Positions 1 to 16,200 of a stretch of 64,000 bases of DNA are shown here, in pieces (the first letter of the stretch is position 1; each line of letters opens with the position of its first letter). The stretch is from positions 1,603,033 to 1,667,032 of the forward strand of contig CM034543.1 of NCBI GenBank assembly GCA_020002185.1, given 5' to 3'. Under the pieces are notes generated by a model. The model saw only the letters and a program-made list of their open reading frames with translations. It was not told the DNA's origin and did not search any database. This DNA is from Paraescarpia echinospica (taxonomy: Eukaryota; Annelida; Polychaeta; Sabellida; Siboglinidae). Both the position numbers and the translations under genes were made by a program.

Positions 1-1657
1 AACCTGCCAACCATATGACAGGATGTAATCAGTGCTGTAACCTGCCAACCATATGACAGGATGTAATCAGTGTTGTAACCTTCCAACCATATCAGATTGT
101 TATATGACAGGATGTAAGCAGTGTTGTAACCTGCCAACCATATCAGCTTGTTATATGACAGGATGTAATAAGTGTTGTAACCTGCCAACCATATCAGATT
201 GTTATATGACAGGATGTAATCAGTGTTGTAACCTGCCAACCATATCAGATTGTTATATGACAGGATGTAATCAGTGTTGTAATCTACCACCCATATCAGA
301 TTATTATATAACAGGATGTAATCAGTGCTGTAACCTGCCAACCATATCATATTATTATATGACAGGATGTAATCAGTGCTGTAACCTGCCAACCATATGA
401 CAGGATGTAATCAGTGTTGTAACCTGCCAACCATATGTCAAGATGTATTCAGTGTTGTAACCTGCCAACCATATCAGATTGTTATATGACAGGAAGTAAT
501 CAGTGTTGTAACCTGCCAACCATATCAGATTATTATATGACAGGATGTAATCAGTGTTGTAACCTGCCAACCATATGACAGGATGTAATCAGTGATGTAA
601 CCTGCCAACCATATGACAGGATGTAATCAGTGTTGTAACATGCCAACCATATGACAGTACGTAATCAGTGTTGTAACCTGCCAACCATATGACAGGATGT
701 AGTCAGTGTTGTAACCTGCCAACCATATGACAAGATGTAATCAGTGTTGTAACCTGCCAAACATATCAGATTGTTATATGACAGGATGTAAACAGTGCTG
801 TAACCTGCCAACCATATGACAGGATGTAATCAGTGCTGTAACCTGCCAACCATATCAGATTGTTATATGACAGGATGTAATCAGTGTTGTAACCTGCCAA
901 CCATATCAGATTATTATATGACAGGATGTAATCAGTGTTGTAACCTGCCAACCATATGACAGGATGTAATCAGTGATGTAACCTGCCAACCATATGACAG
1001 GATGTAATCAGTGTTGTAACATGCCAATCATATCAGATTGTTATATGACAGGATGTAATCAGTGTTGTAACCTGCCAACCATATGACAAGATGTAATCCG
1101 TGTTGTAACCTGCCAACCATATCAGATTGTTATATGACAGGATGTAATCAGTGTTGTAACCTGCCAACCATATCAGATTGTTATATGACAGGATGTAATC
1201 AGTGTTGTAACCTGCCAACCATATCAGATTATTATATGACAGGACGTAAACAGTGCTGTAACCTGCCAACCATATCAGATTATTATATGACAGGATGTAA
1301 TCAGTGCTGTAACCTGCCAACCATATGACAGGATGTAATCAGTGTTGTAACCTGCCAACCATATCAGATTGTTATATGACAGGATGTAAAAAGTGTTGTA
1401 ACCTGCCAACCATATCAGATTGTTATAGGACAGGATGTAATCAGTGTTGTAACCTGCCAACCATATCAGATTGTTATATGACAGGATGTAATCAGTGTTA
1501 TAATCTACCACCCATATCAGATTATTATATAACAGGATGTAATCAGTGCTGTAACCTGCCAACCATATCATATTATTATATGACAGGATGTAATCAGTGC
1601 TGTAACCTGCCAACCATATGACAGGATGTAATCAGTGCTGTAACCTGCCAACCATAT

Positions 1658-2657
1658 NNNNNNNNNNNNNNNNNNNNNNNNNNNNNNNNNNNNNNNNNNN
1701 NNNNNNNNNNNNNNNNNNNNNNNNNNNNNNNNNNNNNNNNNNNNNNNNNNNNNNNNNNNNNNNNNNNNNNNNNNNNNNNNNNNNNNNNNNNNNNNNNNNN
1801 NNNNNNNNNNNNNNNNNNNNNNNNNNNNNNNNNNNNNNNNNNNNNNNNNNNNNNNNNNNNNNNNNNNNNNNNNNNNNNNNNNNNNNNNNNNNNNNNNNNN
1901 NNNNNNNNNNNNNNNNNNNNNNNNNNNNNNNNNNNNNNNNNNNNNNNNNNNNNNNNNNNNNNNNNNNNNNNNNNNNNNNNNNNNNNNNNNNNNNNNNNNN
2001 NNNNNNNNNNNNNNNNNNNNNNNNNNNNNNNNNNNNNNNNNNNNNNNNNNNNNNNNNNNNNNNNNNNNNNNNNNNNNNNNNNNNNNNNNNNNNNNNNNNN
2101 NNNNNNNNNNNNNNNNNNNNNNNNNNNNNNNNNNNNNNNNNNNNNNNNNNNNNNNNNNNNNNNNNNNNNNNNNNNNNNNNNNNNNNNNNNNNNNNNNNNN
2201 NNNNNNNNNNNNNNNNNNNNNNNNNNNNNNNNNNNNNNNNNNNNNNNNNNNNNNNNNNNNNNNNNNNNNNNNNNNNNNNNNNNNNNNNNNNNNNNNNNNN
2301 NNNNNNNNNNNNNNNNNNNNNNNNNNNNNNNNNNNNNNNNNNNNNNNNNNNNNNNNNNNNNNNNNNNNNNNNNNNNNNNNNNNNNNNNNNNNNNNNNNNN
2401 NNNNNNNNNNNNNNNNNNNNNNNNNNNNNNNNNNNNNNNNNNNNNNNNNNNNNNNNNNNNNNNNNNNNNNNNNNNNNNNNNNNNNNNNNNNNNNNNNNNN
2501 NNNNNNNNNNNNNNNNNNNNNNNNNNNNNNNNNNNNNNNNNNNNNNNNNNNNNNNNNNNNNNNNNNNNNNNNNNNNNNNNNNNNNNNNNNNNNNNNNNNN
2601 NNNNNNNNNNNNNNNNNNNNNNNNNNNNNNNNNNNNNNNNNNNNNNNNNNNNNNNNN
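1658..2657. other. Assembly gap inside the satellite
   Basis: Exactly 1000 N, a conventional scaffold placeholder. Satellite monomers continue on both sides, so the true length of the array is unknown. Confidence 0.99.
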
Positions 2658-5600
2658 TTGTAACCTGCCAACCATATCAGATTGTTATAGGACAGGATGT
2701 AATCAGTGTTGTAACCTGCCAACCATATCAGATTGTTATATGACAGGATGTAATCAGTGTTATAATCTACCACCCATATCAGATTATTATATAACAGGAT
2801 GTAATCAGTGCTGTAACCTGCCAACCATATCATATTATTATATGACAGGATGTAATCAGTGCTGTAACCTGCCAACCATATGACAAGATGTAATCAGTGT
2901 TGTAACCTGCCAACCATATCAGATTGTTATATGACAGGATGTAATCAGTGTTGTAACCTGCCAACCATATCAGATTATTATATGACAGGATGTAATCAGT
3001 GTTGTAACCTGCCAACCATATGACAGGATGTAATCAGTGATGTAACCTGCCAACCATATGACAGGATGTAATCAGTGTTGTAACATGCCAATCATATCAG
3101 ATTGTTATATGACAGGATGTAATCAGTGTTGTAACCTGCCAACCATATGACAAGATGTAATCCGTGTTGTAACCTGCCAACCATATCAGATTGTTATATG
3201 ACAGGATGTAATCAGTGTTGTAACCTGCCAACCATATCAGATTGTTATATGACAGGATGTAATCAGTGTTGTAACCTGCCAACCATATCAGATTATTATA
3301 TGACAGGATGTAATCAGTGCTGTAACCTGCCAACCATATCAGATTATTATATGACAGGATGTAATCAGTCTTGTAAGCTGCCAACCATATGACAGGATGT
3401 AATCAGTGCTGTAACCTGCCAACCATATGACAGGATGTAATCAGTGTTGTAAACTGCCAACCATATCTGATTGTTATATGACAGGATGTAATCAGTGTTG
3501 TAACCTGCCAACCATATCAGATTGTTATATGACAGGATGTAATAAGTGTTGTAACCTGCCAACCATATCAGATTGTTATATGACATGATGTAATCAGTGC
3601 TGTAACCTGCCAACCATATGACAGGATGTAATCAGTGCTGTAACCTGCCAACCATATGACAGGATGTAATCAGTGTTGTAACCAGCCAACCATATCAGAT
3701 TGTTATATGACAGGATGTAATCGGTGTTGTAACCTGCCAACCATATCAGATTATTATATGACAGGACGTAAACAGTGCTGTAACCTGCCAACCATATCAG
3801 ATTATTATATGACAGGATGTAATCAGTGCTGTAACCTGCCAACTATATGACAGGATGTAATCAGTGTTGTAACCTGCCAACCATATCAGATTGTTATATG
3901 ACAGGATGTAATCAGTGTTGTAATCTGCCAACCATATCAGATTATTATATAACAGGATGTAATCAGTGCTGTAACCTGCCAACCATATCATATTATTATA
4001 TGACAGGATGTAATCAGTGCTGTAACCTGCCAACCATATGACAGGATGTAGTCAGTGCTGTAACCTGCCAACCATATGAAAGGATGTAATCAGTGTTGTA
4101 ACCTGCCAACCATATCAGATTATTATATGACAGGACGTAAACAGTGCTGTAACCTGCCAACCATATCAGATTATTATATGACAGGATGTAATCAGTGTTG
4201 TAACCTGCCAACCATATGAGATTATTATATGACAGGACGTAAACAGTGCTGTAACCTGCCAACCATATCAGATTATTATATGACAGGATGTAATCAGTGC
4301 TGTAACCTGCCAACCATATGACAGGATGTAATCAGTGCTGTAACCTGCCAACCATATGACAGGATGTAATCAGTGTTGTAACCTGCCAACCATATCAGAT
4401 TGTTATATGACAGGATGTAATCAGTGTTGTAACCTGCCAACCATATCAGATTGTTATATGACAGGATGTAAAAAGTGTTGTAACCTGCCAACCATATCAG
4501 ATTGTTATAGGACAGGATGTAATCAGTGTTGTAACCTGCCAACCATATCAGATTGTTATATGACAGGATGTAATCAGTGTTGTAATCTACCACCCATATC
4601 AGATTATTATATAACAGGATGTAATCAGTGCTGTAACCTGCCAACCATATCATATTATTATATGACAGGATGTAATCAGTGCTGTAAACTGCCAACCATA
4701 TGACAGGATGTAATCAGTGTTGTAACCTGCCAACGATATGTCAAGATGTAATCAGTGTTGTAACCTGCCAACCATATCAGATTGTTATATGACAGGATGT
4801 AATCAGTGTTGTAACCTGCCAACCATATCAGATTGTTATATGACAGGATGTAATCAGTGTTGTAACCTGCCAACCATATCAGATTACTATATGACAGGAT
4901 GTAATCAGTGCTGTAACCTGCCAACCATATCAGATTATTATATGACAGGATGTAATCAGTGTTGTAACCTGCCAACCATATGACAGGATGTAATCAATGC
5001 TGTAACCTGCCAACCATATGACAGGATGTAATCAGTGTTGTAACCTGCCAACCATATCAGATTGTTATATGACAGGATGTAATCAGTGTTGTAACCTGCC
5101 AACCATATCAGATTGTTATATGACAGGATGTAAAAAGTGTTGTAACCTGCCAACCATATCAGATTGTTATAGGACAGGATGTAATCAGTGTTGTAACCTG
5201 CCAACCATATCAGACTGTTATATGACAGGATGTAATCAGTGTTATAATCTACCACCCATATCAGATTATTATATAACAGGATGTAATCAGTGCTGTAACC
5301 TGCCAACCATATCATATTATTATATGACAGGATGTAATCAGTGCTGTAACCTGCCAACCATATGACAGGATGTAATCAGTGTTGTAACCTGCCAACCATA
5401 TGTCAAGATGTAATCAGTGTTGTAACCTGCCAACCATATCAGATTGTTATATGACAGGAAGTAATCAGTGTTGTAACCTGCCAACCATATCAGATTATTA
5501 TATGACAGGATGTAATCAGTGTTGTAACCTGCCAACCATATGACAGGATGTAATCAGTGATGTAACCTGCCAACCATATGACAGGATGTAATCAGTGTTG

Positions 5601-8600
5601 TAACATGCCAATCATATCAGATTGTTATATGACAGGATGTAATCAGTGTTGTAACCTGCCACCCATATGACAAGATGTAATCCGTGTTGTAACCTGCCAA
5701 CCATATCAGATTGTTATATGACAGGATGTAATCAGTGTTGTAACCTGCCAACCATATCAGATTGTTATATGACAGGATATAATCAGTGTTGTAACCTGCC
5801 AACCATATCAGATTATTATATGACAGGATGTAATCAGTGCTGTAACCTGCCAACCATATCAGATTATTATATGACAGGATGTAATCAGTCTTGTAAGCTG
5901 CCAACCATATGACAGGATGTAATCAGTGCTGTAACCTGCCAACCATATGACAAGATGTAATCAGTGTTGTAACCTGCCAACCATATCTGATTGTTATATG
6001 ACAGGATGTAATCAGTGTTGTAACCTGCCAACCATATCAGATTGTTATATGACAGGATGTAATAAGTGTTGTAACCTGCCAACCATATCAGATTGTTATA
6101 TGACATGATGTAATCAGTGCTGTAACCTGCCAACCATATGACAGGATGTAATCAGTGCTGTAACCTGCCAACCATATGACAGGATGTAATCAGTGTTGTA
6201 ACCAGCCAACCATATCAGATTGTTATATGACAGGATGTAATCAGTGTTGTAACCTGCCAACCATATAAGATTATTATATGACAGGACGTAAACAGTGCTG
6301 TAACCTGCCAACCATATCAGATTATTATATGACAGGATGTAATCAGTGCTGTAACCTGCCAACTATATGACAGGATGTAATCAGTGTTGTAACCTGCCAA
6401 CCATATCAGATTGTTATATGACAGGATGTAATCAGTGTTGTAATCTGCCAACCATATCAGATTATTATATAACAGGATGTAATCAGTGCTGTAACCTGCC
6501 AACCATATGACAGGATGTAGTCAGTGCTGTAACCTGCCAACCATATGAAAGGATGTATTCAGTGTTGTAACCTGCCATCCATATGTCAAGATTTAATCAG
6601 TGTTGTAACCTGCCAACCATATCAGATTGTTATATGACAGGATGTAATCAGTGTTGTAACCTGCCAACCATATCAGATTATTATATGACAGGATGTAATC
6701 AGTGTTGTAACCTGCCAACCATATGACAGGATGTAATCAGTGCTGTAACCTGCCAACCATATGACAGGATGTAATCAGTGTTGTAACCTGCCAATCATAT
6801 CAGATTATTATATGACAGGATGTAATCAGTGTTGTAATCTGCCAACCATATGACAAGATGTAATCAGTGTTGTTACCTGCCAACCATATCAGATTGTTAT
6901 ATGACAGGATGTAATCAGTGTTGTAACCTGCCAACCATATCAGATTATTATATGACAGGATGTAATCAATGCTGTAACCTGCCAACCATATCAGATTATT
7001 ATATGACAGGATGTAATCAGTGTTGTAAACTGCCAATCATATAACAGGATGTAATCAGTGCTGTAACCTGCCAACCATATGACAGGATGTAATCAGTGTT
7101 GTAACCTGCCAACCATATCAGATTGTTATATAACAGGATGTAATCAGTGTTGTAACCTGCCAACCCTATCAGATTGTTATATGACAGGATGTAATAAGTG
7201 TTGTAACCTGCCAACCATATCAGATTGTTATATGACAGGATGTAATCAGTGTTGTAACCTGCCAATCATATGACAGGATGTAATCAGTGCTGTAACCTGC
7301 CAACCATATGACAGGATGTAATCAGTGTTGTAACCTTCCAACCATATCAGATTGTTATATGACAGGATGTAAGCAGTGTTGTAACCTGCCAACCATATCA
7401 GCTTGTTATATGACAGGATGTAATAAGTGTTGTAACCTGCCAACCATATCAGATTGTTATATGACAGGATGTAATCAGTGTTGTAACCTGCCAACCATAT
7501 CAGATTGTTATATGACAGGATGTAATCAGTGTTGTAATCTGCCAACCATATCAGATTATTATATAACAGGATGTAATCAGTGCTGTAACCTGCCAACCAT
7601 ATCATATTATTATATGACAGGATGTAATCAGTGCTGTAACCTGCCAACCATATGACAGGATGTAATCAGTGTTGTAACCTGCCAACCATATGTCAAGATG
7701 TAATCAGTGTTGTAACCTGCCAACCATATCAGATTGTTATATGACAGGAAGTAATCAGTGTTGTAACCTGCCACCCATATCAGATTATTATATGACAGGA
7801 TGTAATCAGTGTTGTAACCTGCCAACCATATGACAGGATGTAATCAGTGATGTAACCTGCCAACCATATGACAGGATGTAATCAGTGTTGTAACATGCCA
7901 ACCATATGACAGTACGTAATCAGTGTTGTAACCTGCCAACCATATGACAGGATGTAATCAGTGTTGTAACCTGCCAACCATATGACAAGATGTAATCAGT
8001 GTTGTAACCTGCCAAACATATCAGATTGTTATATGACAGGATGTAAACAGTGCTGTAACCTGCCAACCATATGACAGGATGTAATCAGTGCTGTAACCTG
8101 CCAACCATATCAGATTGTTATATGACAGGATGTAATCAGTGTTGTAACCTGCCAACCATATCAGATTATTATATGACAGGATGTAATCAGTGTTGTAACC
8201 TGCCAACCATATGACAGGATGTAATCAGTGATGTAACCTGCCAACCATATGACAGGATGTAATCAGTGTTGTAACATGCCAATCATATAATCAGTGTTGT
8301 AACCTGCCAACCATATGACAAGATGTAATCAGTGTTGTAACCTGCCAACCATATGACAAGATGTAATCAGTGTTGTAACCTGCCAAACCATATCAGATTG
8401 TTATATGACAGGATGTAGTCAGTGTTGTAACCTGCCAACCATATCAGATTGTTATATGACAGGATGTAATCAGTGTTGTAACCTGCCAACCATATCAGAT
8501 TATTATATGACAGGATGTAATCAGTGCTGTAACCTGCCAACCATATCAGATTATTATATGACAGGATGTAATCAGTGTTGTAACCTGCCAACCATATGAC

Positions 8601-11600
8601 AGGATGTAATCAGTGCTGTAACCTGCCAACCATATGACAGGATGTAATCAGTGTTGTAACCTTCCAACCATATCAGATTGTTATATGACAGGATGTAAGC
8701 AGTGTTGTAACCTGCCAACCATATCAGCTAGTTATATGACAGGATGTAATAAGTGTTGTAACCTGCCAACCATATCAGATTGTTATATGACAGGATGTAA
8801 TCAGTGTTGTAACCTGCCAACCATATCAGATTGTTATATGACAGGATGTAATCAGTGTTGTAATCTACCACCCATATCAGATTATTATATAACAGGATGT
8901 AATCAGTGCTGTAACCTGCCAACCATATCATATTATTATATAACAGGATGTAATCAGTGCTGTAACCTGCCAACCATATGACAGGATGTAATCAGTGTTG
9001 TAACCTGCCAACGATATGTCAAGATGTAATCAGTGTTGTAACCTGCCAACCATATCAGATTGTTATATGACAGGATGTAATCAGTGTTGTAACCTGCCAA
9101 CCATATCAGATTGTTATATGACAGGATGTAATCAGTGTTGTAACCTGCCAACCATATCAGATTACTATATGACAGGATGTAATCAGTGCTGTAACCTGCC
9201 AACCATATCAGATTATTATATGACAGGATGTAATCAGTGTTGTAACCTGCCAACCATATGACAGGATGTAATCAGTGCTGTAACCTGCCAACCATATGAC
9301 AGGATGTAATCAGTGTTGTAACCTGCCAACCATATCAGATTGTTATATGACAGGATGTAATCAGTGTTGTAACCTGCCAACCATATCAGATTGTTATATG
9401 ACAGGATGTAAAAAGTGTTGTAACCTGCCAACCATATCAGATTGTTATAGGACAGGATGTAATCAGTGTTGTAACCTGCCAACCATATCAGATTGTTATA
9501 TGACAGGATGTAATCAGTGTTATAATCTACCACCCATATCAGATTATTATATAACAGGATGTAATCAGTGCTGTAACCTGCCAACCATATCATATTATTA
9601 TATGACAGGATGTAATCAGTGCTGTAACCTGCCAACCATATGACAGGATGTAATCAGTGTTGTAACCTGCCAACGATATGTCAAGATGTAATCAGTGTTG
9701 TAACCTGCCAACCATATCAGATTGTTATATGACAGGATGTAATCAGTGTTGTAACCTGTCAACCATATCAGATTATTATATGACTGGATGTAATCAGTGT
9801 TGTAACCTGCCAACCATATGACAGGATGTAATCAGTGATGTAACCTGCCAACCATATGACAGGATGTAATCAGTGTTGTAACATGCCAATCATATCAGAT
9901 TGTTATATGACAGGATGTAATCAGTGTTGTAACCTGCCAACCATATGACAAGATGTAATCCGTGTTGTAACCTGCCAACCATATCAGATTGTTATATGAC
10001 AGGATGTAATCAGTGTTGTAACCTGCCAACCATATCAGATTGTTATATGACAGGATGTAATCAGAGTTGTAACCTGCCAACCATATCAGATTATTATATG
10101 ACAGGATGTAATCAGTGCTGTAACCTGCCAACCATATCAGATTATTATATGACAGGATGTAATCAGTCTTGTAAGCTGCCAACCATATGACAGGATGTAA
10201 TCAGTGCTGTAACCTGCCAACCATATGACAGGATGTAATCAGTGTTGTAACCTGCCAACCATATCTGATTGTTATATGACAGGATGTAATCAGTGTTGTA
10301 ACCTGCCAACCATATCAGATTGTTATATGACAGGATGTAATAAGTGTTGTAACCTGCCAACCATATCAGATTGTTATATGACAGGATGTAATCAGTGTTG
10401 TAACCTGCCACCCATATCAGATTGTTATATGACAGGATGTAATCAGTGTTGTAATCTACCACCCATATCAGATTATTATATAACAGGATGTAATCAGTGC
10501 TGTAACCTGCCAACCATATCATATTATTATATGACAGGATGTAATCAGTGCTGTAACCTGCCAACCATATGACAGGATGTAATCAGTGTTGTAACCTGCC
10601 AACGATATGTCAAGATGTAATCAGTGTTGTAACCTGCCAACCATATCAGATTGTTATATGACAGGATGTAATCAGTGTTGTAACCTGCCAACCATATCAG
10701 ATTGTTATATGACAGGATGTAATCAGTGTTGTAACCTGCCAACCATATCAGATTACTATATGACAGGATGTAATCAGTGCTGTAACCTGCCAACCATATC
10801 AGATTATTATATGACAGGATGTAATCAGTGTTGTAACCTGCCAACCATATGACAGGATGTAATCAGTGCTGTAACCTGCCAACCATATGACAGGATGTAA
10901 TCAGTGTTGTAACCTGCCAACCATATCAGATTGTTATATGACAGGATGTAATCAGTGTTGTAACCTGCCAACCATATCAGATTGTTATATGACAGGATGT
11001 AAAAAGTGTTGTAACCTGCCAACCATATCAGATTGTTATATGACAGGATGTAATCAGTGTTATAATCTACCACCCATATCAGATTATTATATAACAGGAT
11101 GTAATCAGTGCTGTAACCTGCCAACCATATCATATTATTATATGACAGGATGTAATCAGTGCTGTAACCTGCCAACCATATGACAGGATGTAATCAGTGT
11201 TGTAACCTGCCAACGATATGTCAAGATGTAATCAGTGTTGTAACCTGCCAACCATATCAGATTGTTATATGACAGGATGTAATCAGTGTTGTAACCTGTC
11301 AACCATATCAGATTATTATATGACAGGATGTAATCAGTGTTGTAACCTGCCAACTATATGACAGGATGTAATCAGTGATGTAACCTGCCAACCATATGAC
11401 AGGATGTAATCAGTGTTGTAACATGCCAATCATATCAGATTGTTATATGACAGGATGTAATCAGTGTTGTAACCTGCCAACCATATGACAAGATGTAATC
11501 CGTGTTGTAACCTGCCAACCATATCAGATTGTTATATGACAGGATGTAATCAGTGTTGTAACCTGCCAACCATATCAGATTGTTATATGACAGGATGTAA

Positions 11601-14600
11601 TCAGTGTTGTAACCTGCCAACCATATCAGATTATTATATGACAGGATGTAATCAGTGCTGTAACCTGCCAACCATATCAGATTATTATATGACAGGATGT
11701 AATCAGTGTTGTAACCTGCCAACCATATGACAGGATGTAATCAGTGCTGTAACCTGCCAACCATATGACAGATGTAATCAGTGTTGTATCCTGCCATATC
11801 AGATTGTTATATGACAGGATGTAATAAGTGTTGTAACCTGCCAACCATATCAGATTGTTATATGACAGGATGTAATCAGTGTTGTAACCTGCCACCCATA
11901 TGACAGGATTAATCAGTGTTGTAACCTGCCAACCATATCAGATTGTTATATACAGGATGTAATAAGTGTTGTAACCTGCCAACCATATCAGATTGTTATA
12001 TGACAGGATGTAATCAGTGTTGTAATCTACCACCCATATCAGATTATTATATAACAGGATGTAATCAGTGCTGTAACCTGCCAACCATATGACAGGATGT
12101 AATCAGTGTTGTAACCTGCCAACGATATGTCAAGATGTAATCAGTGTTGTAACCTGCCAACCATATCAGATTGTTATATGACAGGATGTAATCAGTGTTG
12201 TAACCTGCCAACCATATCAGATTGTTATATGACAGGATGTAATCAGTGTTGTAACCTGCCAACCATATCAGATTACTATATGACAGGATGTAATCAGTGC
12301 TGTAACCTGCCAACCATATCAGATTATTATATGACAGGATGTAATCAGTGTTGTAACCTGCCAACCATATGACAGGATGTAATCAGTGCTGTAACCTGCC
12401 AACCATATGACAGGATGTAATCAGTGTTGTAACCTGCCAACCATATCAGATTGTTATATGACAGGATGTAATCAGTTTTGTAACCTGCCAACCATATCAG
12501 ATTGTTATATGACAGGATGTAAAAAGTGTTGTAACCTGCCAACCATATCAGATTGTTATAGGACAGGATGTAATCAGTGTTGTAACCTGCCAACCATATC
12601 AGATTGTTATATGACAGGATGTAATCAGTGTTGTAATCTACCACCCATATCAGATTATTATATAACAGGATGTAATCAGTGCTGTAACCTGCCAACCATA
12701 TCATATTATTATATGACAGGATGTAATCAGTGCTGTAACCTGCCAACCATATGACAGGATGTAATCAGTGTTGTAACCTGCCAACGATAAGTCAAGATGT
12801 AATCAGTGTTGTAACCTGCCAACCATATCAGATTGTTATATGACAGGATGTAATCAGTGTTGTAACCTGCCAACCATATCAGATTATTATATGACAGGAT
12901 GTAATCAGTGTTGTAACCTGCCAACCATATGACAGGATGTAATCAGTGATGTAACCTGCCAACCATATGACAGGATGTAATCAGTGTTGTAACATGCCAA
13001 CCATATGACAGTACGTAATCAGTGTTGTAACCTGCCAACCATATGACAGGATGTAATCAGTGTTGTAACCTGCCAACCATATGACAAGATGTAATCAGTG
13101 TTGTAACCTGCCAACCATATCAGATTGTTATATGACAGGATGTAATCAGTGTTGTAACCTGCCAACCATATCAGATTATTATATGACAGGATGTAGTCAG
13201 TGCTGTAACCTGCCAACCATATCAGATTATTATATGACAGGATGTAGTCAGTGCTGTAACCTGCCAACCATATCAGATTATTATATGACAGGATGTATTC
13301 AGTGTTGTAACCTGCCAACCTTATGAGAGGATGTAATCAGTGCTGTAACCTGCCAACCATATGACAGGAAATAATCAGTGTTGTAACCTGCCAACCATAT
13401 CAGATTGTTATATGACAGGATGTAATCAGTGTTGTAACCTGCCAACCATATCAGATTATTATATAACAGGATGTAATCAGTGCTGTAACCTGCCAACCAT
13501 ATCATATTATTATATGACAGGATGTAATCAGTGTTGTAACATGCCAATCATATCAAATTGTTATATGACAGGATGTAATCAGTGTTGTAACCTGCCAACC
13601 ATATGACAAGATGTAATCAGTGTTGTAACCAGCCAACCATATCAGATTGTTATATGACAGGATGTAATCAGTGTTGTAACCTGCCAACCATATCAGATTA
13701 TTATATGACAGGATGTAATCAGTGCTGTGACCTGCCATCCATATCAGATTATTATATGACAGGATCTAATCAGTGTTGTAACCTGCCAACCATATGACAG
13801 GATGTAATCAGTGCTGTAACCTGCCAACCATATGACAGGATGTAATCAGTGTTGTAACCTGCCAACCATATCAGATTGTTATATGACAGGATGTAATCAG
13901 TGTTGTAACCTGCCAACCATATCAGATTGTTATATGACAGGATGTAAAAAGTGTTGTAACCTGCCAACCATATCAGATTGTTATATGACAGGATGTAATC
14001 AGTGTTGTAACCTGCCAACCATATCAGATTATTATATAACAGGATGTAATCAGTGCTGTAACCTGCCAACCATATCATATTATTATATGACATGATGTAA
14101 TCAGTGCTGTAACCTGCCAACCATATGACAGGATGTAATCAGTTTTGTAACCTGCCAACCATATCAGATTATTATATGACAGGATGTAATCAGTGATGTA
14201 ACCTGCCTGCCGTATGACAGGATGTAATCAGTGTTGCAACATGCCAACCATATGACAGTACGTAATCAGTGTTGTAACCTGCCAACCATATGACAGGATG
14301 TAATCAGTGTTGTAACCTGCCAACCATATGACAAGATGTAATCAGTGTTGTAACCTGCCAAACATATCAGATTGTTATATGACAGGATGGAATCAGTGCT
14401 GTAACCTGCCAACCATATGACAGGATGTAATCAGTGCTGTAACCTGCCAACCATATCAGATTGTTATATGACAGGATGTAATCAGTGTTGTAACCTGCCA
14501 ACCATATGACAGGATGTAATCAGTGTTGTAACCTGCCAACCATATCAGATTGTTATATGACAGGATGTAATCAGTGTTGTAACCTGCCAACCATATCAGA

Positions 14601-14850
14601 TTGTTATATGACAGGATGTAATCAGTGTTGTAACCTGCCAACCATATCAGATTGTTATATGACAGGATGTAATAAGTGTTGTAACCTGCCAACCATATCA
14701 GATTGTTATATGACAGGATGTAATCAGTGTTGTAACCTGCCACCCATATCAGATTGTTATATGACAGGATGTAATCAGTGTTGTAATCTACCACCCATAT
14801 CAGATTATTATATAACAGGATGTAGTCAGTGCTGTAACCTGCCAACCATA

Positions 14851-15308
14851 TCATATTATTATATGACAGGATGTAATCAGTGCTGTAACCTGCCAACCAT
14901 ATGAAAGGATGTAATCAGTGTTGTAACCTTCCAACCATATCAGATTATTATATGACAGGATGTAATCAGTGCTGTAACCTGCCAACCATATCAGATTATT
15001 ATATGACAGGATGTAATCAGTGTTGTAACCTGCCAACCATATGACAGGATGTAATCAGTGCTGTAACCTGCCAACCATATCATATTATTATATGACAGGA
15101 TGTAATCAGTGCTGTAACCTGCCAACCATATGAAAGGATGTAATCAGTGTTGTAACCTTCCAACCATATCAGATTATTATATGACAGGATGTAATCAGTG
15201 CTGTAACCTGCCAACCATATCAGATTATTATATGACAGGATGTAATCAGTGTTGTAACCTGCCAACCATATGACAGGATGTAATCAGTGCTGTAACCTGC
15301 CAACCATA
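14851..15308. repeat. 229-bp higher-order duplication in the satellite
   Basis: 14851-15079 and 15080-15308 are the same block of three 51-bp and two 38-bp monomers (3x51 + 2x38 = 229). It includes private variants such as atgaaagg and the cttcc substitution in both copies. It is the shortest clear higher-order unit in the array. Confidence 0.85.
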
Positions 15309-16200
15309 TGACAGGATGTAATCAGTGTTGTAACCTGCCAACCATATCAGATTGTTATATGACAGGATGTAATCAGTGTTGTAACCTGCCAACCATATCA
15401 GATTATTATATGACAGGATGTAGTCAGTGCTGTAACCTGCCAACCATATCAGATTATTATATGACAGGATGTAGTCAGTGCTGTAACCTGCCAACCATAT
15501 CAGATTATTATATGACAGGATGTATTCAGTGTTGTAACCTGCCAACCATATGAGAGGATGTAATCAGTGCTGTAACCTGCCAACCATATGACAGGAAGTA
15601 ATCAGTGTTGTAACCTGCCAACCATATCAGATTGTTATATGACAGGATGTAATCAGTGTTGTAACCTGCCAACCATATCAGATTGTTATATGACAGGATG
15701 TAATCAGTGTTGTAATCTGCCAACCATATCAGATTATTATATAACAGGATGTAATCAGTGCTGTAACCTGCCAACCATATCATATTATTATATGACAGGA
15801 TGTAATCAGTGCTGTAACCTGCCAACCATATGACAGGATGTAATCAGTGCTGTAACCTGCCAACCATATGTCAAGATTTAATCAGTGTTGTAACCTGCCA
15901 ACCATATCAGATTGTTATATGACAGGATGTAATCAGTGTTGTAACCTGCCAACCATATCAGATTATTATATGACAGTATGTAATCAGTGTTGTAACCTGC
16001 CAACCATATGACAGGATGTAATCAGTGCTGTAACCTGCCAACCATATGACAGGATGTAATCAGTGTTGTAACCTGCCAATCATATCAGATTGTTATATGA
16101 CAGGATGTAATCAGTGTTGTAACCTGCCAACCATATGACAAGGATGTAATCAGTGTTGTAACCTGCCAACCATATCAGATTATTATATGACAGGATGTAA